DNA from: Petunia secreta
Lineage: Eukaryota; Streptophyta; Magnoliopsida; Solanales; Solanaceae
Direction of reading: 5' to 3'
NCBI GenBank assembly: GCA_029990175.1
Contig: JARKIP010000065.1
Coordinates: 30,110,501-30,174,500, forward strand
Length of the DNA: 64,000 nucleotides
Shown here piece after piece: positions 22,337 through 33,595 of this stretch (position 1 is its first letter; each line of letters starts with the position of its first letter). Position numbers and translations under genes: made by a program. The notes under the pieces are model-generated. The model had not been told where the DNA came from. It did not search any database and was given only the letters and a program-made list of their open reading frames with translations.

Positions 22337-22693
22337 ATTGTCTTTGTTGTTGTACACTATGAATTGATATTACCTACCCTAATAAGACATGTTAATTAAT
22401 CTAATTTCTATATAGCTTCTGCGAAAAATCACCTTCATCCAACAATTGTTGATATGTATGCGGCTGGAAAAATGAGAAGGTCGTACTTTCTTAAAGACAA
22501 TGCATAAACTTTAAGACATGACGTAACGTAACAATGTCGATGTTGCTCATATTCACATGTAGATTGTCTGTTGTTGAGCTTTTATATTTTTCATTTTGTG
22601 TTACTCATCATTCTCATATTTTAATGTTATTTATATTAAAGCATTTACTAATTAGTATAGGGTACACGTGCAATGCACGTGTCCAGAAACTAG

Positions 22694-25600
22694 TGTGCGT
22701 GTGTGTATATATATATATACATTTTGCTTACTTATCTAAATAATTGTTATTATAACTTACTAATATCTTTTCAAAGCATCCTGGATACGTATTTTCATTT
22801 CATAACATTTAATGTATATATGTATAAATTTATATTTGTCTTTCAGCAACTATTTTTAAACCCGACTTCACAATAAATAGCTACTAAAGCAATAGTACGT
22901 GAAAATTAATGTCGCTATATCGCTAAAGTGGTCATTCCCCTTAAAGTTGTATAATCTCCTTGTGTCTTGACGCTTAGGATTTTGATGTTCTAAAACACAT
23001 TTATTTTTGCACACTAGTCATTTTTCTTAACTTGAGGCAATTTGAACAAAATTGTCTCTAATTTGGTGTATTTATGCAATTACGCAAATGTTTTACTTTT
23101 GCATTGATTGATTTTAAAGGGACATTTTCAAAAATAACCATACATCACATCTTATTTACTAAGCTCTACTCATTACATAAATACCCAAAACTTACAGTAT
23201 ATACCCATAAGCTAATGTTTCCCTACTTTAATGTAAAACTTAAGGAATTGTCCCCCATAACTAAATGAAATCATAAGCATGTTTGAACCCCAAAAATTAC
23301 TCGTTAAGACAAAATTAGGAATATCAACTGAATGGACAAAGTTTTTTTGAGTTCTTTAGAATCTCCACACAATTTAAGGAAAATAGGTAACCAAATAAGC
23401 TAATGCGTGCAAGACTCCATTTTGCAAAAAGCGAGGTCTTTCACAGATTCTTAGTAAGAGGTTTTATTAATTTTGAAAGAAGATTTTTAAGGCACTTTCG
23501 AAATTCCGTTAACAACGGTTAATCCGACAGGTTTCCAAAATATTTGCAAGTGCTATTTATGCGCTTTTCCAAAATTATCTAAAAATAATTAATTTCACTA
23601 TTAATTAGCTCAACTAATTAAATTTAGGAAAGTTTTCAAAAATAAAGTGCATTTTCTCTTTCTTTTTTTTTTTTTTTTAAAAAGGGAACAATTTGATCGT
23701 CCTAATTTCTTTGCCAACTCGTATGCGGTAGCACATAAATGGCACTTGCTTAATTTCAACTTTAAAACACGATTGTCTCACTATAAGATGGAACTTATGT
23801 TTCAAGTCGCTTTTTGCAAAGTCGTTTCGGGACATTTAGAAATTAATTAAAATTTCTTTATAAATTTTGACTTTTTAAAGAAACTACTCTGTATCACTAA
23901 AATAGAAGTCTTTTCTTAAAGAATTACTAGTAACTACTCAATTTATGAAAGTTACAACGATCAAAGAAAGAAAGAAGACTAAAATTTCTCAAGCTGAAAT
24001 CATTAACAAACAGCAAACATTTTCATTGTACACAATCGAATTAGCTAATAACTTTGAAGTTTTAGTAGATGATGATCTTTAATCAAAATGGAGTTCATAA
24101 CCATACTTCAGACTATTTCAATTAACACATACACAGAACAAGGAACTTGCGCAAACAAATGGGACATCAGACCCTCCAAACAACCAAGCAGCATCTTAAA
24201 ACGACTCTCAGTGTCCTATCACCTGCTACACTAACTATACACACCAAACAAACTCTGAAACTTCTGCAAACAATCCAGGCCTATAACAATGACCTATAGA
24301 CCTGCAGCACTCCCAGCATATGCCTCATCCTCATAGACCCTACACTATCAGAATACATCCCTAGAACGCCAATCCAAACCCCATGAACAGACTAATATCT
24401 TGAACACACAACTACAAAACCAGGCAAGCTACTGCCTGCTAGTCTCTTCTATCACTCACCTTGGCTCCCTCAAACAATCCAAAACTAAGAACCAGACAAA
24501 CTACCTGCATCACTTGCATTACTGGGACACACTCCCCTAAACATTTTCTATCTTAGACACCTTCCACAATCTTCCCAAGCAACTCTCCTGAACCTGAAAA
24601 AACCCACACCATACTACCTGAACAACAACTCCAAGTCACCTGACAAACTCCCAGAACCACCATAATCCCTACTGCTGCTGCAACTATAAGCTCACACCCT
24701 CTCAACTCATTTTCAACTACAGAAACAAACTCAGAAGCTGAACCAAAGCATTCTTTAATGAGCACTTAGGCATGAAATAGCAACTAACTAAGCAAAGGGC
24801 TGAGAATAAACTTGAAGAACTTACTTGAATAGGCAACATGAACTCGATATGAAGCAAGAAATCACTAAGCTAAAATCTAAGTCTTCTTAAACAGTTAGGA
24901 GTTTTCCTTTAAAGGTTTCACTCATTATTTTCTAAGCCATTCCAGATTCTAAAAGCTTAAAAGAACCACCTATGCTTCTTTCTTTATGCATATAAGATAA
25001 TCAAAGCCTCACTTGCTACCTTAATCTAATTACTTCAACTATATACAAACAATTAGGATATAAGCTATAGCGGATAACTACGCTACATAATAACACAAAT
25101 AATAAAAGGAAATCGCTGACATGTTTTGGAGCAGTGAACCGGGCGAGGGATTCAAATATTTTCACCACTAGAACGAGTAATGACAACTCAACGATTCACA
25201 AAATTTAAAACTCGAAAATCATGAAGGAAAAATGAGATCGTAATTTGAAAAGTACTAAGAGGGTCCTCGTTTCCTAAGTCTCTCAATTTCTTTGCAAAAA
25301 TCCCACCCACCAAATCTGATTAATCGAAGGGGTATTTATAGGAAGAACTAGGGTGTCAAAAAAGGGAAAAATCGATGTGGGAAATGGGTGTCACCTAGGA
25401 TTTAAACGAACCTAAGCCGTTTAATTCAAAACTTGAAACGCTGGACGCTTGGATTGAAACTCGTACTGGAGGGACAACGTTTGAGGCCTCTAATTGGCTC
25501 CTGGTACGAACTAGCTAGCTGGAAAACTTGTGGGACCGGTGGATTCTTGGTGGGAAAAATTAGGGTTCGATAATTGGGAGATTGGGGTAGGGCGGCGTGA

Positions 25601-25987
25601 TCGGGCTACTTATTTGGGAAAATGGGTTTTGGGTGTAGGGATATGGGTGAGATGATTACATAAAAGTTGAATTTACACAAATAAACTGAAATTGAGGGTG
25701 CGTGTGGTGATTTTGTCCCTTTTATCAAATTTCAATTGCTTTTTATCTTATATTAAATTTTAGCCCTAGTTATAAATATTCTTTAATAAATTATAAATTT
25801 GGGATAAAATTAGGTATCAATATAGCGCACCATCTTTATTTATTTCTCTTTCTTTTTCAATCTTTTTTTTTTTTTTTTGCTTTCTTATGTTCTTTTTTTC
25901 GTTTCTTTTTGTTTTTCTTTTTCCTGTTTTTTGGCTCTAATTTTCTAATCATTAGATTTCTTTCTATAAATCTTCTTTTTAATTTTT
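22694..25987. other. Unclassified AT-rich region, possibly a decayed minus-strand LTR
   Basis: A short TG/TA microsatellite lies at 22696-22720. There is no supported gene. The right edge, read on the minus strand from about 25818, begins TGATACCTAATTTTATCCC, which resembles the start of Ty3 chromovirus LTRs in plants. A minus-strand TATAAATA box lies near 25332-25341. I could not find a convincing other end or a target duplication, so this is a weak call. Pyrimidine-rich runs lie at 25840-26000. Confidence 0.35.
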
Positions 25988-26001
25988 TTTCTTTCTTTTC
26001 T
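25988..26001 (+). repeat. Candidate LINE target-site duplication, left
   Basis: TTTCTTTCTTTTCT is identical to 31869-31882. The sequence is low in complexity, so the match is suggestive rather than decisive. Confidence 0.55.
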
Positions 26002-26132
26002 TTTTTTGGTAATTAGAATTTCATTAATCACCAATTATCTGAATTACAAATCCTAGTCTGCTTAAACTCAGCAGAACTAACTTACAGTGTACTCATTTAT
26101 ACTAAACACTAACTGCCTAAGAGACTAACTAA

Positions 26133-26759
26133 CTAAAATGTATATCGATTAATCAGTTGGGCTTGTCTCCCTTTGGCTCTTGTATAGCACATTACAGCAA
26201 TGTTCTTTGCTACACTTGCTCCCTCTCTTTCTTTCTTCTCAAAAATCCTCATGTTCCGTTCAGTGCAGATGGCATAGATTACTTCAGCATAGACCATTCT
26301 GATAGTTAAAGCCCTTGCAGTTCTTCCTCTCACCTTAATTGACATCCAGGTACTCAGCTGGTCCCAGTTTTGATCCTGCCAGTTTTGCCATTGCAACCAG
26401 GTTGCTATTCTTCTCCATATTACTTTAGCATATTCACACTCAGCAAACACATGGTTCCTTGTTTCATCAGTTCTCTTGCACAGGCAACATTGTTTCTCTA
26501 CTGTCATACCCCATTGGCATAGTCTATCTGTGGTCAGTAGTTTCCCCTGTAAGCATAGCCACATTGTGAACTTTGCTTTAGGCCTTGCTTCATTCTTGAA
26601 CATCAGGTACTTCCAGTCGACCTTAGTTTGATCTCCAAGTAGCTGGTAGTACAACTGCCTAATGATACTTCTTTTTGGCTTCATTCTTGTGTCCATTGCA
26701 TTGTACTTCTTCCCTGTTTCTAGTATCTTTTTCACCATCCATGTTGCTTGACTTGGCAC
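26133..26759 (-). pseudogene. LINE ORF2 C-terminal zinc domain (zf-RVT type)
   Basis: The frame holds the plant LINE zf-RVT region: KVDWKYLMFKNEARPKAKF, LCQWGMTVEKQCCLCKR (Cys cluster), and TRNHVFAECEYAKVIWRRI. It belongs to the same polyprotein as the reverse transcriptase at 27163-28134. Between them (26760-27162) the frame is broken, but linker sequence such as TKKLSYAGRVQLV is still visible at 26914-27111. The family uses this domain to bind RNA or target DNA. Confidence 0.85.
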
Positions 26760-27162
26760 TGTGATACTACTTTGAGGCTGATTGTTGATGTGGAACTCAT
26801 GTACCCACTTAATCCACAGCTTGTCTTGCTTTGAGCTTATATCCCAGGATTATTTGATTAGAGCAGCCTGGTTCCATAGCCTTAAATTAGTTAGGTTCAA
26901 CCCACCAGCTGCTCTAGGAAGGCACATCTTCTCCCATGCTACTAAACTCTTTCTTGTGATTCAGCTTAACCACTTTCATAAGTAGCAAAAACAATTGTGC
27001 CCAATAGGCCTGGATGCCAAAGGCTACAGTTTGAACTAGTTGGACTCTACCTGCATATGACAGCTTTTTTGTTGTCCAATAGGTGATTCTGGACACTATC
27101 TTGTTTATCAACGGCTGCCATTGGACCAGAGTTAGCTTCTTTGTGGATAAGGGGATACCCAG

Positions 27163-28134
27163 TTACCTGAAAGGTACCTCACCTTCTGTGTATCCCAGAG
27201 TCTGCAGAATTCTAGCTTTGTCTTCTGCTTTGACCCCTCCAAAATATACTGCACTCTTGCTTAAATTTGCCTGAAGTCCAGATGCATTAGAGAACTTTAG
27301 GAAAGCTTTATGTAGGCAAGATACAGCTCTATTATCTCCTCTTGCAAATAGCAATAAGTCATCAGCAAAGCTAAGATGAGTAATGCCTAACTTAGCAGAT
27401 CTAGGATGGCTTCTGAAAGCTTTGGCTTCTCTCAATCCATGAAGGATTCTGCTTAGATATTCCATAGCCACTGCAAACAGAAAGGGAGAGATTGGATCTC
27501 CTTGCCTGAGCCCTCTTACTGCTTGAAAGGGAGCAGTAGGTTCCCCATTCACTAGCACAGTATATCTTACTGTTTGAATGCATTGCATCACCCACTTTGT
27601 GAATTTTGCTGGGAATCTGAGTCCCTCCATTACCTGCTCCAAATATACCCATTCCACAGAATCATAAGCTTTCTGCATATCTACCTTGATCATACACCTT
27701 GGGGATATATGTTTTCTTGTATATGCCTTAACCAGTTCATGTGCTAATATCACATTATCACCTATCTTTCGACCAGGTACAAAAACAGCCTGGGCCTCAT
27801 TGATGACTGAGGCTATGACTTGTTGAATCCTTCTTGCAAGCACTTTGGAGATGAGCTTATATAGAACAGTGCAACAGGATATTGGCCTGTATTCTTTGAC
27901 AGTTTCAGGGCACTCATTCTTTGGTATCAGGGTTATAGAGGTACAGTTTATATCTTTGTTCATTCTCCCTGTATAAAAGAATTGTTTAACTGCTTGTATC
28001 ACTTCTCCCCTGATTAGTGGCCATGCTTTTTTGAAAAACACAGCATTATACCCATCAATAGCAGGGGCTTTATCATCCCCTATAGCAGATAGTCCCTCTT
28101 GTATTTCAGCATCAGTAACATCTGCGCATAGCAT
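27163..28134 (-). pseudogene. LINE ORF2 reverse transcriptase domain
   Basis: This is an open 323-codon stretch of the LINE polyprotein. It makes cDNA at a nicked target. Visible motifs: LIPKNECPETVKEYRPIS (motif 1), GRKIGDNVILAHE, KVDMQKAYDSVEW with the first catalytic Asp, GLRQGDPISPFLFAVAMEYL, and the catalytic FADD box in LSFADDLLLFARG. All three catalytic aspartates are present. The upstream coding stretch (28138-28599, RSKWIKLGDSNTKYFSALIK) is the linker to the endonuclease. A stop separates it from this segment and the downstream part is frameshifted, so the whole protein cannot be made. Confidence 0.93.
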
Positions 28135-28137
28135 TAC

Positions 28138-28599
28138 CTATTTGTCATGACTCAGTGTTGGCCCATAGCACATTACTCCCTTCTCCACTGCTGGTAGGCA
28201 TGTGGCAGCAGATCCCATCAGTGACTTGTAGAACTTTACTATTTCATTCTTGATATCTTCAGGGTCTGTCAGTTTTCTCCCATCCAGAGCTGTCAGAGTA
28301 TCTATCTGCTTTCTGTGGCTCCTTTCCTTAATGAGTGCTGAAAAGTATTTGGTGTTGGAGTCACCAAGTTTTATCCACTTGCTTCTTGCTTTTTGTTGCA
28401 TTGCACTCTCCTCCATCAGACTCCATTTCTCCAGCTGTATCAAAGTGCTTTTTTCTTGTTGATGCAGTGTCTCTGAATATTGCTGTTGCAGTGCACCTTG
28501 GATTGTTCTTAATTCTTCTCTTTCTTTTGAAATTTTCAGTACAATAGTCTTGAACTCCACTGTATTCAGTTGCCTGACTCTTATTTTAAGGTCCTTCAT
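28138..28599 (-). pseudogene. LINE ORF2 linker segment between endonuclease and RT
   Basis: An open stretch with a Gln/Glu-rich, probably helical segment (KISKEREELRTIQGALQQQ) and the conserved plant LINE block KWIKLGDSNTKYF. Its upstream partner lies across the solo LTR at 29358 and beyond (coding MASVWRKI). The LTR inserted directly between these coding parts. Confidence 0.82.
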
Positions 28600-28602
28600 T
28601 TT

Positions 28603-29352
28603 TTATAAGAATCAAAACGCGGAAAGTAAAGATAAGAGGAACGAGACGCGTTCCGAACTCCCTACAAGGTAATCACGGAGAACTTGTTCCGTGATACCCC
28701 CGTATCGGTGTCGAAAAGAGCCTACGCTATGCAACTACCCTCGAGCCACACTTGGGACTCGCAAATAGAATGATCGGGTTTTCGGTTCAAGACTCAACTA
28801 GGTTCCACTAGTGAATTCAAGCAACCAAGGAAGGGTTTCTTCATAAAAAGAGATAAACTCTATTCATCATTCATAAGATTCAAAGGTAAGCTAATGTTTG
28901 AAGAGGCTAAGTGAAGTATTTATAGGCTTCACTTAGTCATACTAAAAGGTCTAAAATATCCCCAAAGTGGGTTAAAACAAATAAGGCCACGCAGGGCTAT
29001 AGTTGGAAGTTCAAGCCAAAAGTAATAAAATATCCCGCAGGCCAACACAGGTTGAGGCGCTCCGCCTCAGGATGGTGAGGCGCTCCGCCTCAGGATGAGG
29101 CGCTCCACCTTCTTCTGCTCAGCTCTCTGCCTTTTGGTAGGCGCTCCGCCTCAGCTTTGAGGCGCTCCGCCTCCTTCTGGAACTTGTTCAAGAGGCTCAA
29201 AATGAGCTTGAGGTGGATCACCTTGGAGCCCAAGTAGTCCTCCATCCATGGCACACCAAAGCATGCTCTTCAAGTCGCTCTTGGGGCCTTCTTCCATACC
29301 CATCTTCACTTGACTCCGAGTGAAGGGTCTTGTGGGGATTTGGGTCTTATCA
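28603..29352 (-). mobile_element. Solo LTR, 750 bp, inside the LINE
   Basis: On the minus strand it begins TGATAAGACC and ends TTCTTATAA, probably originally CA. A perfect 5-bp TSD (ATTTT on the plus strand) lies at 28598-28602 and 29353-29357. A minus-strand TATAAATA box sits at 28917-28924. The 5' half (29050-29170) carries four or five GC-rich repeats around GAGGCGCTCCGCCTC. No internal retrotransposon sequence remains, so LTR-LTR recombination probably removed it. Confidence 0.9.
29050..29172 (-). repeat. GC-rich GGCGCTCCGCCTC repeat cluster in the solo LTR
   Basis: Repeated near-palindromic units (GAGGCGCTCCGCCTCAGGAT and variants) lie about 130 bp upstream of the TATA box, in the position of LTR regulatory repeats. 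They contrast strongly with the AT-rich surroundings. Confidence 0.8.
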
Positions 29353-30180
29353 ATTTTCCTCCACACACTTGCCATTTTGTCCTTCTCCTTTCCAGTTTCC
29401 CATCCTTCCTTAACTATGCTCAGGAAAGACTCATGATCTGCCCATGTATTAAAAGAACCTGAATGGTACTTTAATACCTTGTTTGGGCTGCTTGATTGTC
29501 AACAACATAGGTTCATGATCAGATATGTAAGGAACTTCATAATCCAAAGCTAGATGTCCCCATTTCATCATCCATTCTGAGTCACAGAAGGCCCTGTCAA
29601 TTCTGCTGTATATCCTGTCTGGTTATTTGTCCATGTATAGAACTCTCCTCTCCATGTGAGTTCACTCAGAACTAGCTGTTGCACACAATCACTGAAATCT
29701 CTTAAATCTGCACTGGTAACTGGATTTCCATGAAGCATATCTTGTGGGGATAAAATTGCATTAAAGTCCCCACATATAAACCATGGATGAGTCACTATTC
29801 TGCTTGTAGATATTAACTGGTTCCAGAGCTCCTTTCTTTGGTCAATGGTGTTGTACCCATATACTACTGTTACCTCAAATTCACATCCATCTCTTCTATC
29901 TTGGATGTGGCAATGCATCAGCTGCTCATGATTCATCCCTTTGACTCTATACACTGCATCATCCCAAATGCACCATATTCTTCCAATGATAGCTTTCTCA
30001 TACAGTGGTATCCAGGGGCCACTCTTTTTAAAATATCTTTAGCTTTGTGCTCTTTGACTCTTGTTTCAACTATCCCAGGAAACTTTATATGCTTTGTTTT
30101 AAGATAATTCTTCAGTTCCTTTTACTTATATCTCTTATTAAGGCCCCTGATATTTCACACTAGCCAAGTCATTGAGCTGA
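29353..30180 (-). pseudogene. LINE ORF2 N-terminal endonuclease (APE type), broken
   Basis: The region from about 30173 (MTWLV, then NIRGLNKRYK after a stop) down to the solo LTR carries an apurinic-type endonuclease that nicks target DNA. Visible parts: VETRVKEHKA, VTVVYGYNTIDQRKELW, the catalytic HPWFICGDFNAILSPQD block, and the FYTWTNNQ region. An ISDHEPM-like segment with the final catalytic His follows near 29530. At least two stops and frame changes between 29950 and 30180 separate the start from the rest. Confidence 0.83.
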
Positions 30181-31768
30181 TGAAATTCCTCCCTCTATCA
30201 TGAGGGAGATCCATTTCACACATTGACTCATTAAATCTCAGTGTTGTGAAGCAGTTCCTTGTTTTAATGTTGCTAAGTTCAGGGAACTCCATTATGTTCA
30301 GCTCAGGTGTGCTCCTCTCCTCTTTACCCTTGCTGCACACAGGCTGCTGTCTTTTACTTGGTGTTCTCCTTCCCCTGGTACTCTGTCCCTGGACTGGAGT
30401 ATTGTGTTCTGCATCCAGGTGGCTTTGTTGGGCATCCAGATGATCTAATGTTCCACTTTGTATTCTCCTACTGCTTTCTCCATTTGATTTCTTCTCCTGC
30501 TCCAGTGCTGCATTCTCTGCCTGATTGTTCTTTGGTGGTTCATTATTATTGACAGGTCCTTTGTACTGCCACTGTTGAGTTAGCTTGCCCCTTCTTTTCC
30601 TTCTGGGCTGTATGTATTGCCCCATTCTTTCCTGCTGATCTCTTGCTGGTGCTTGTTGTTGTGCGCATTTGCGCCCCACTTTCAGACATTTATCACAGAA
30701 TTCTGGTTTCCATTCATAGTGCACAGGCTGAACTAATTCCTTTCCTTTTGGATCCATGATGATGACTTCTTCCACCAGTGGTTTAGTCACATTCACTTCT
30801 ATTAGCATCCTAGCATAGGAAATCCTGCTCTGTTTGGCTGTGCATTCATCAGCATACATGGGAATGCCAATTGCACTCCCCAATCTACTAAGTGAATCAC
30901 AACTCCAGTAGCTCATAGGTAGCTTGGGAAAGTTGATCCATAAAGGGATATCCACTGGATATTCTGCACTAAACTCAAACTTAGGTGTCCAAGGCTTCAT
31001 TATGATAGGCCTATTGCTGATGGTGTAGGGCCCTGCATACAGTATGTCATACATGTCTTGTTCATTTTGGAACCTTATCACATAGTACCCTTCATTATGC
31101 AGAAATACCTCCGGTGGTGCCACATTTGACCAGTTCTGAGCTACATACTTAGACATATAGCTATATCCAGGTGTTTCCCCTATTACGTAGGCAATTAAAG
31201 CTGCTTTCCATTTTCCATTCTCCTGCTATATTTCATTAGGATCTAACTGCACTTTCACCTTGCCTTCTACAATTTCAGGTGGTATATACTTTAGGTTTAG
31301 AGCATTATTTGAGCTTCTATTACCTGAAAAAAGGTTGGTCCAAGTAGAATCAGGCTGATCTGGTGGAGCTTTAGTACCTGGCTGATCTGGTGGTGCATTT
31401 TGGGATCCTTGTTGCTGCTCCACTGTGATGTTTCTTAGCTTGTTTTGCTGCTCATTTGCAGCTCTTTGGCTTTCCCTATCACCACTTTGATCTTTTCCTT
31501 GTTTCTTTGGATCTGTTGTTATATTCACTACTGTTTCATCTTCATCCTGCTTGGCGTCACTTAGATTAAGCCTCTTAGCTGCTCCAGTAGTATTCTTTGA
31601 CGAGCTTGCTTCAGTTGAAAAGTTGAGCTGCTGCGTTGGAGTAACCTCTAATTGTTCACATTCAACTTCTGGTTCTTTAGATCTCGTACCTATTGATCTC
31701 CCTAATTTAGTGATGGTAATTTTCGGTGGCCGACCACGGCCACGGCCTCGTCCCCTTCCTTTCCCCAT
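30155..31768 (-). pseudogene. LINE ORF1 (DUF4283 plus CCHC-type knuckle)
   Basis: The frame starts at ATG 31768 with a basic Gly/Arg repeat (GKGRGRGRGRGRPP), possibly a nuclear or RNA-binding tail, then a low-complexity linker. An in-frame TAG at 31226-31228 stops it, but the same frame goes on to 30155. The second part has the DUF4283 fold (YYVIRFQNEQDMYDILYAGP, then PLWINFPKLPMSYW) and a zinc knuckle region (KPEFCDKCLKVGRKC), as in ORF1 proteins of plant L1-type LINEs that coat element RNA. The tail is Gln/Pro/Arg-rich. Without the single stop it would be a full ORF1 of about 537 codons. Confidence 0.87.
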
Positions 31769-31868
31769 TGAAGCCGCAGGGGCGCACGTTAGCTTAACAT
31801 GCGCCGGGAGAGAAATTTAGAGGAGAGTTGTTTTTCCTTGCATATTTGTTAGATATGCTCTATCCATC

Positions 31869-31882
31869 TTTCTTTCTTTTCT
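31869..31882 (+). repeat. Candidate LINE target-site duplication, right
   Basis: Right partner of 25988-26001, next to the LINE 5' end (31783-31868), which contains a GC-richer leader with GGGGCGCACG. Confidence 0.55.
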
Positions 31883-32045
31883 ATGTAATCAGACTTCATT
31901 TACTTTCATTTTTCTCATTTCTCTCTTCTTCTTTTTTTCATTGTTTTCGCTATATAAATGAAAAAAAAAAAGATAACTGATGTACTATATTTTTTTCTTT
32001 CTATATCAGTGAAAAATATAAAAAATATAGTATGTTATTTTATTT

Positions 32046-33186
32046 TATTTTTTTGGCAGAATAGGCAATCTGACACTTGAACTTGCACGAAATTCTGATC
32101 CCGGCCCCTCAACTTTACGAGTTTTTATCTAAACACTTGAACTCAATCACAACCTACATTGTAAACACCTCTAAAATTGCGTGATGCTCACTTGATCTGA
32201 TGTGGATAATCCAGGTCAGATACAATTTTTTCCACATCATCATTATTTTCTTCTTTCTTATCCCAGTCCTCCCCAAAAATTGAAAGCCATTTTTATCTTC
32301 CGTTTTCACTCTGAAACCATCCATAAATTTACCAACACCTTCAACCTTAAGAGCACCACCACATACCCTTCCGCTAAGGAATTACAAGCCAACCCCAAAT
32401 TCTCCTTCTCCTCCATTACTATTCTCCATCTGTTCTTTCAACAAAGTGTTTAAAAAAAAAATCAGCAAAGAAAGCTAGATAATATTTTGCATTTCGTCTC
32501 AACTTAGGAAGGGAGTTTGATTAAATTTTAAAGGTGGTAAGAATTATTGAATCATCCAGGTTTTTCTCTAGAAAGGAACTCCTGAATTTCAACCAACCCA
32601 CCAAATAATTCTCGATCAACTTACTCAATTTCATCATTCCAATCAGAAATAATACAAAAACTGAACTTTCCAACCTCAACCGTAACAATTATAAATATTC
32701 AGGCCCAGATGGCATCTTTGAAATTAGGTGAAATCAACAAACGAGGGAGTGCATCGTCGCCGCCGCTACTCTTGGTCGCCAGATTATTGTCCGCCCAAAT
32801 CTCCCTTGACCACTTTGAGGAATAGGGATGGGTTGAAAGAGGAAGAATTAGGATGGGTGAAATAAACCGTGAAAGAGACGGTGCACAATTCTTGTCTTCT
32901 TTTTAATTTTTTGTTTTTGTTTTATTTTGGTTTACGTTTTCCTTTTATGTTAGTTGGTGATTAAAATATTTTTAAGTTTCACGCCCCCATATGTGCGTGT
33001 ATCTCACATAATTTATCCAACTCAGCTATGTAAATTGCCACGTCGGTTTGGTCAATGGTCAGGACGTTTAAAAGTGTTACTTTGACCGAGTTTAGGTGTT
33101 TAAATGAGAATTGGTAAAGTTGAAGGACCGGGATCAGAATTCGGTGCAAGTATAAGTGTCAATTTGCCTATTCTACCTATTTTTTT
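32046..33186. mobile_element. MULE-type element with 9-bp TSD, 1,123 bp (32055-33177)
   Basis: The 9-bp TSD TATTTTTTT is at 32046-32054 and 33178-33186. The termini are GGCAGAATAGGC and, inward from the right, GGTAGAATAGGC. The inverted similarity extends well over 90 bp, including TTCTGATCCCGG and TCAACTTTA. Nine-base duplications and long inverted repeats are the Mutator-like signature. No transposase is present. The core (about 32230-32930) is unlike the arms and includes a GCCGCCGCTACT-rich patch, so captured host sequence is possible. Confidence 0.9.
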
Positions 33187-33379
33187 ATCAAACTTTTTCT
33201 TTTTAGTTTATATCAATTATAAGAACAGTTGATACAGTATACCTTTTTTGTTTGATTTTTTCTTTCTTTCTTTCTTGTTTATTTTTTACCCCTAATTACA
33301 AGACATATTTTTTTATATTCTTTATATTAATGATAAATGTAACTAACTTAATATACAATTAATGTGTGTAATATGTCAA

Positions 33380-33560
33380 TGATGTATATTCTGAGGTTAT
33401 ACTATATACTAATACGATGTATTAGGATATCAAAAATATATACTTTATTCATAACAACAAAAACTGAAATATCTATTTGGTCGATAGCATCGCACACTTT
33501 GATGCAAACACAAAAAGGTCTACCAAAAGAGTATATGGTATATCAAAAATGTATACTTCA

Positions 33561-33595
<35 letters not shown>

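Larger units (their letters stand above)
3629..22693 (+). mobile_element. Helitron B, non-coding, split by Helitron A and a hAT element
   Basis: The 3' end is textbook. A perfect 9-bp hairpin stem (ACACGTGCA at 22664-22672, TGCACGTGT at 22674-22682) is followed 7 bp later by CTAG (22690-22693) and then a T. The 5' half resumes at 17066 with TTATATTAAAAGTGAGAACC. If the five bases TCATA (3629-3633) left of Helitron A are its true start, the start matches the 5' end of the related Helitron C at 35482. No Helitron protein is encoded in B's own sequence. It is a non-autonomous element of about 1.36 kb after removing the two inserts. The base before the start is G, not the usual A, so the exact left end is less certain. 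Confidence 0.7.
26002..31868 (-). mobile_element. L1-type LINE, near full length, split by a solo LTR
   Basis: It reads right to left: ORF1 (31768 downward), ORF2 endonuclease, reverse transcriptase, C-terminal zinc domain, a short 3' UTR and an A-rich end (poly-T on the plus strand at about 26002-26007). The 14-bp flanking match supports target-primed insertion. Several stops and frame changes make it inactive. No RNase H domain follows the reverse transcriptase. A 750-bp LTR inserted between the endonuclease and reverse transcriptase. Confidence 0.87.

Noticed and set aside
22694..25820. A complete solo chromovirus LTR with defined ends
   Set aside because: The right edge looks right, but I could not find a matching left end or 5-bp duplication, so only a weak region-level note is given.
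26782..28547. Plus-strand frames of 63-70 codons across the LINE
   Set aside because: They are antisense shadows of the LINE ORF2 coding sequence.
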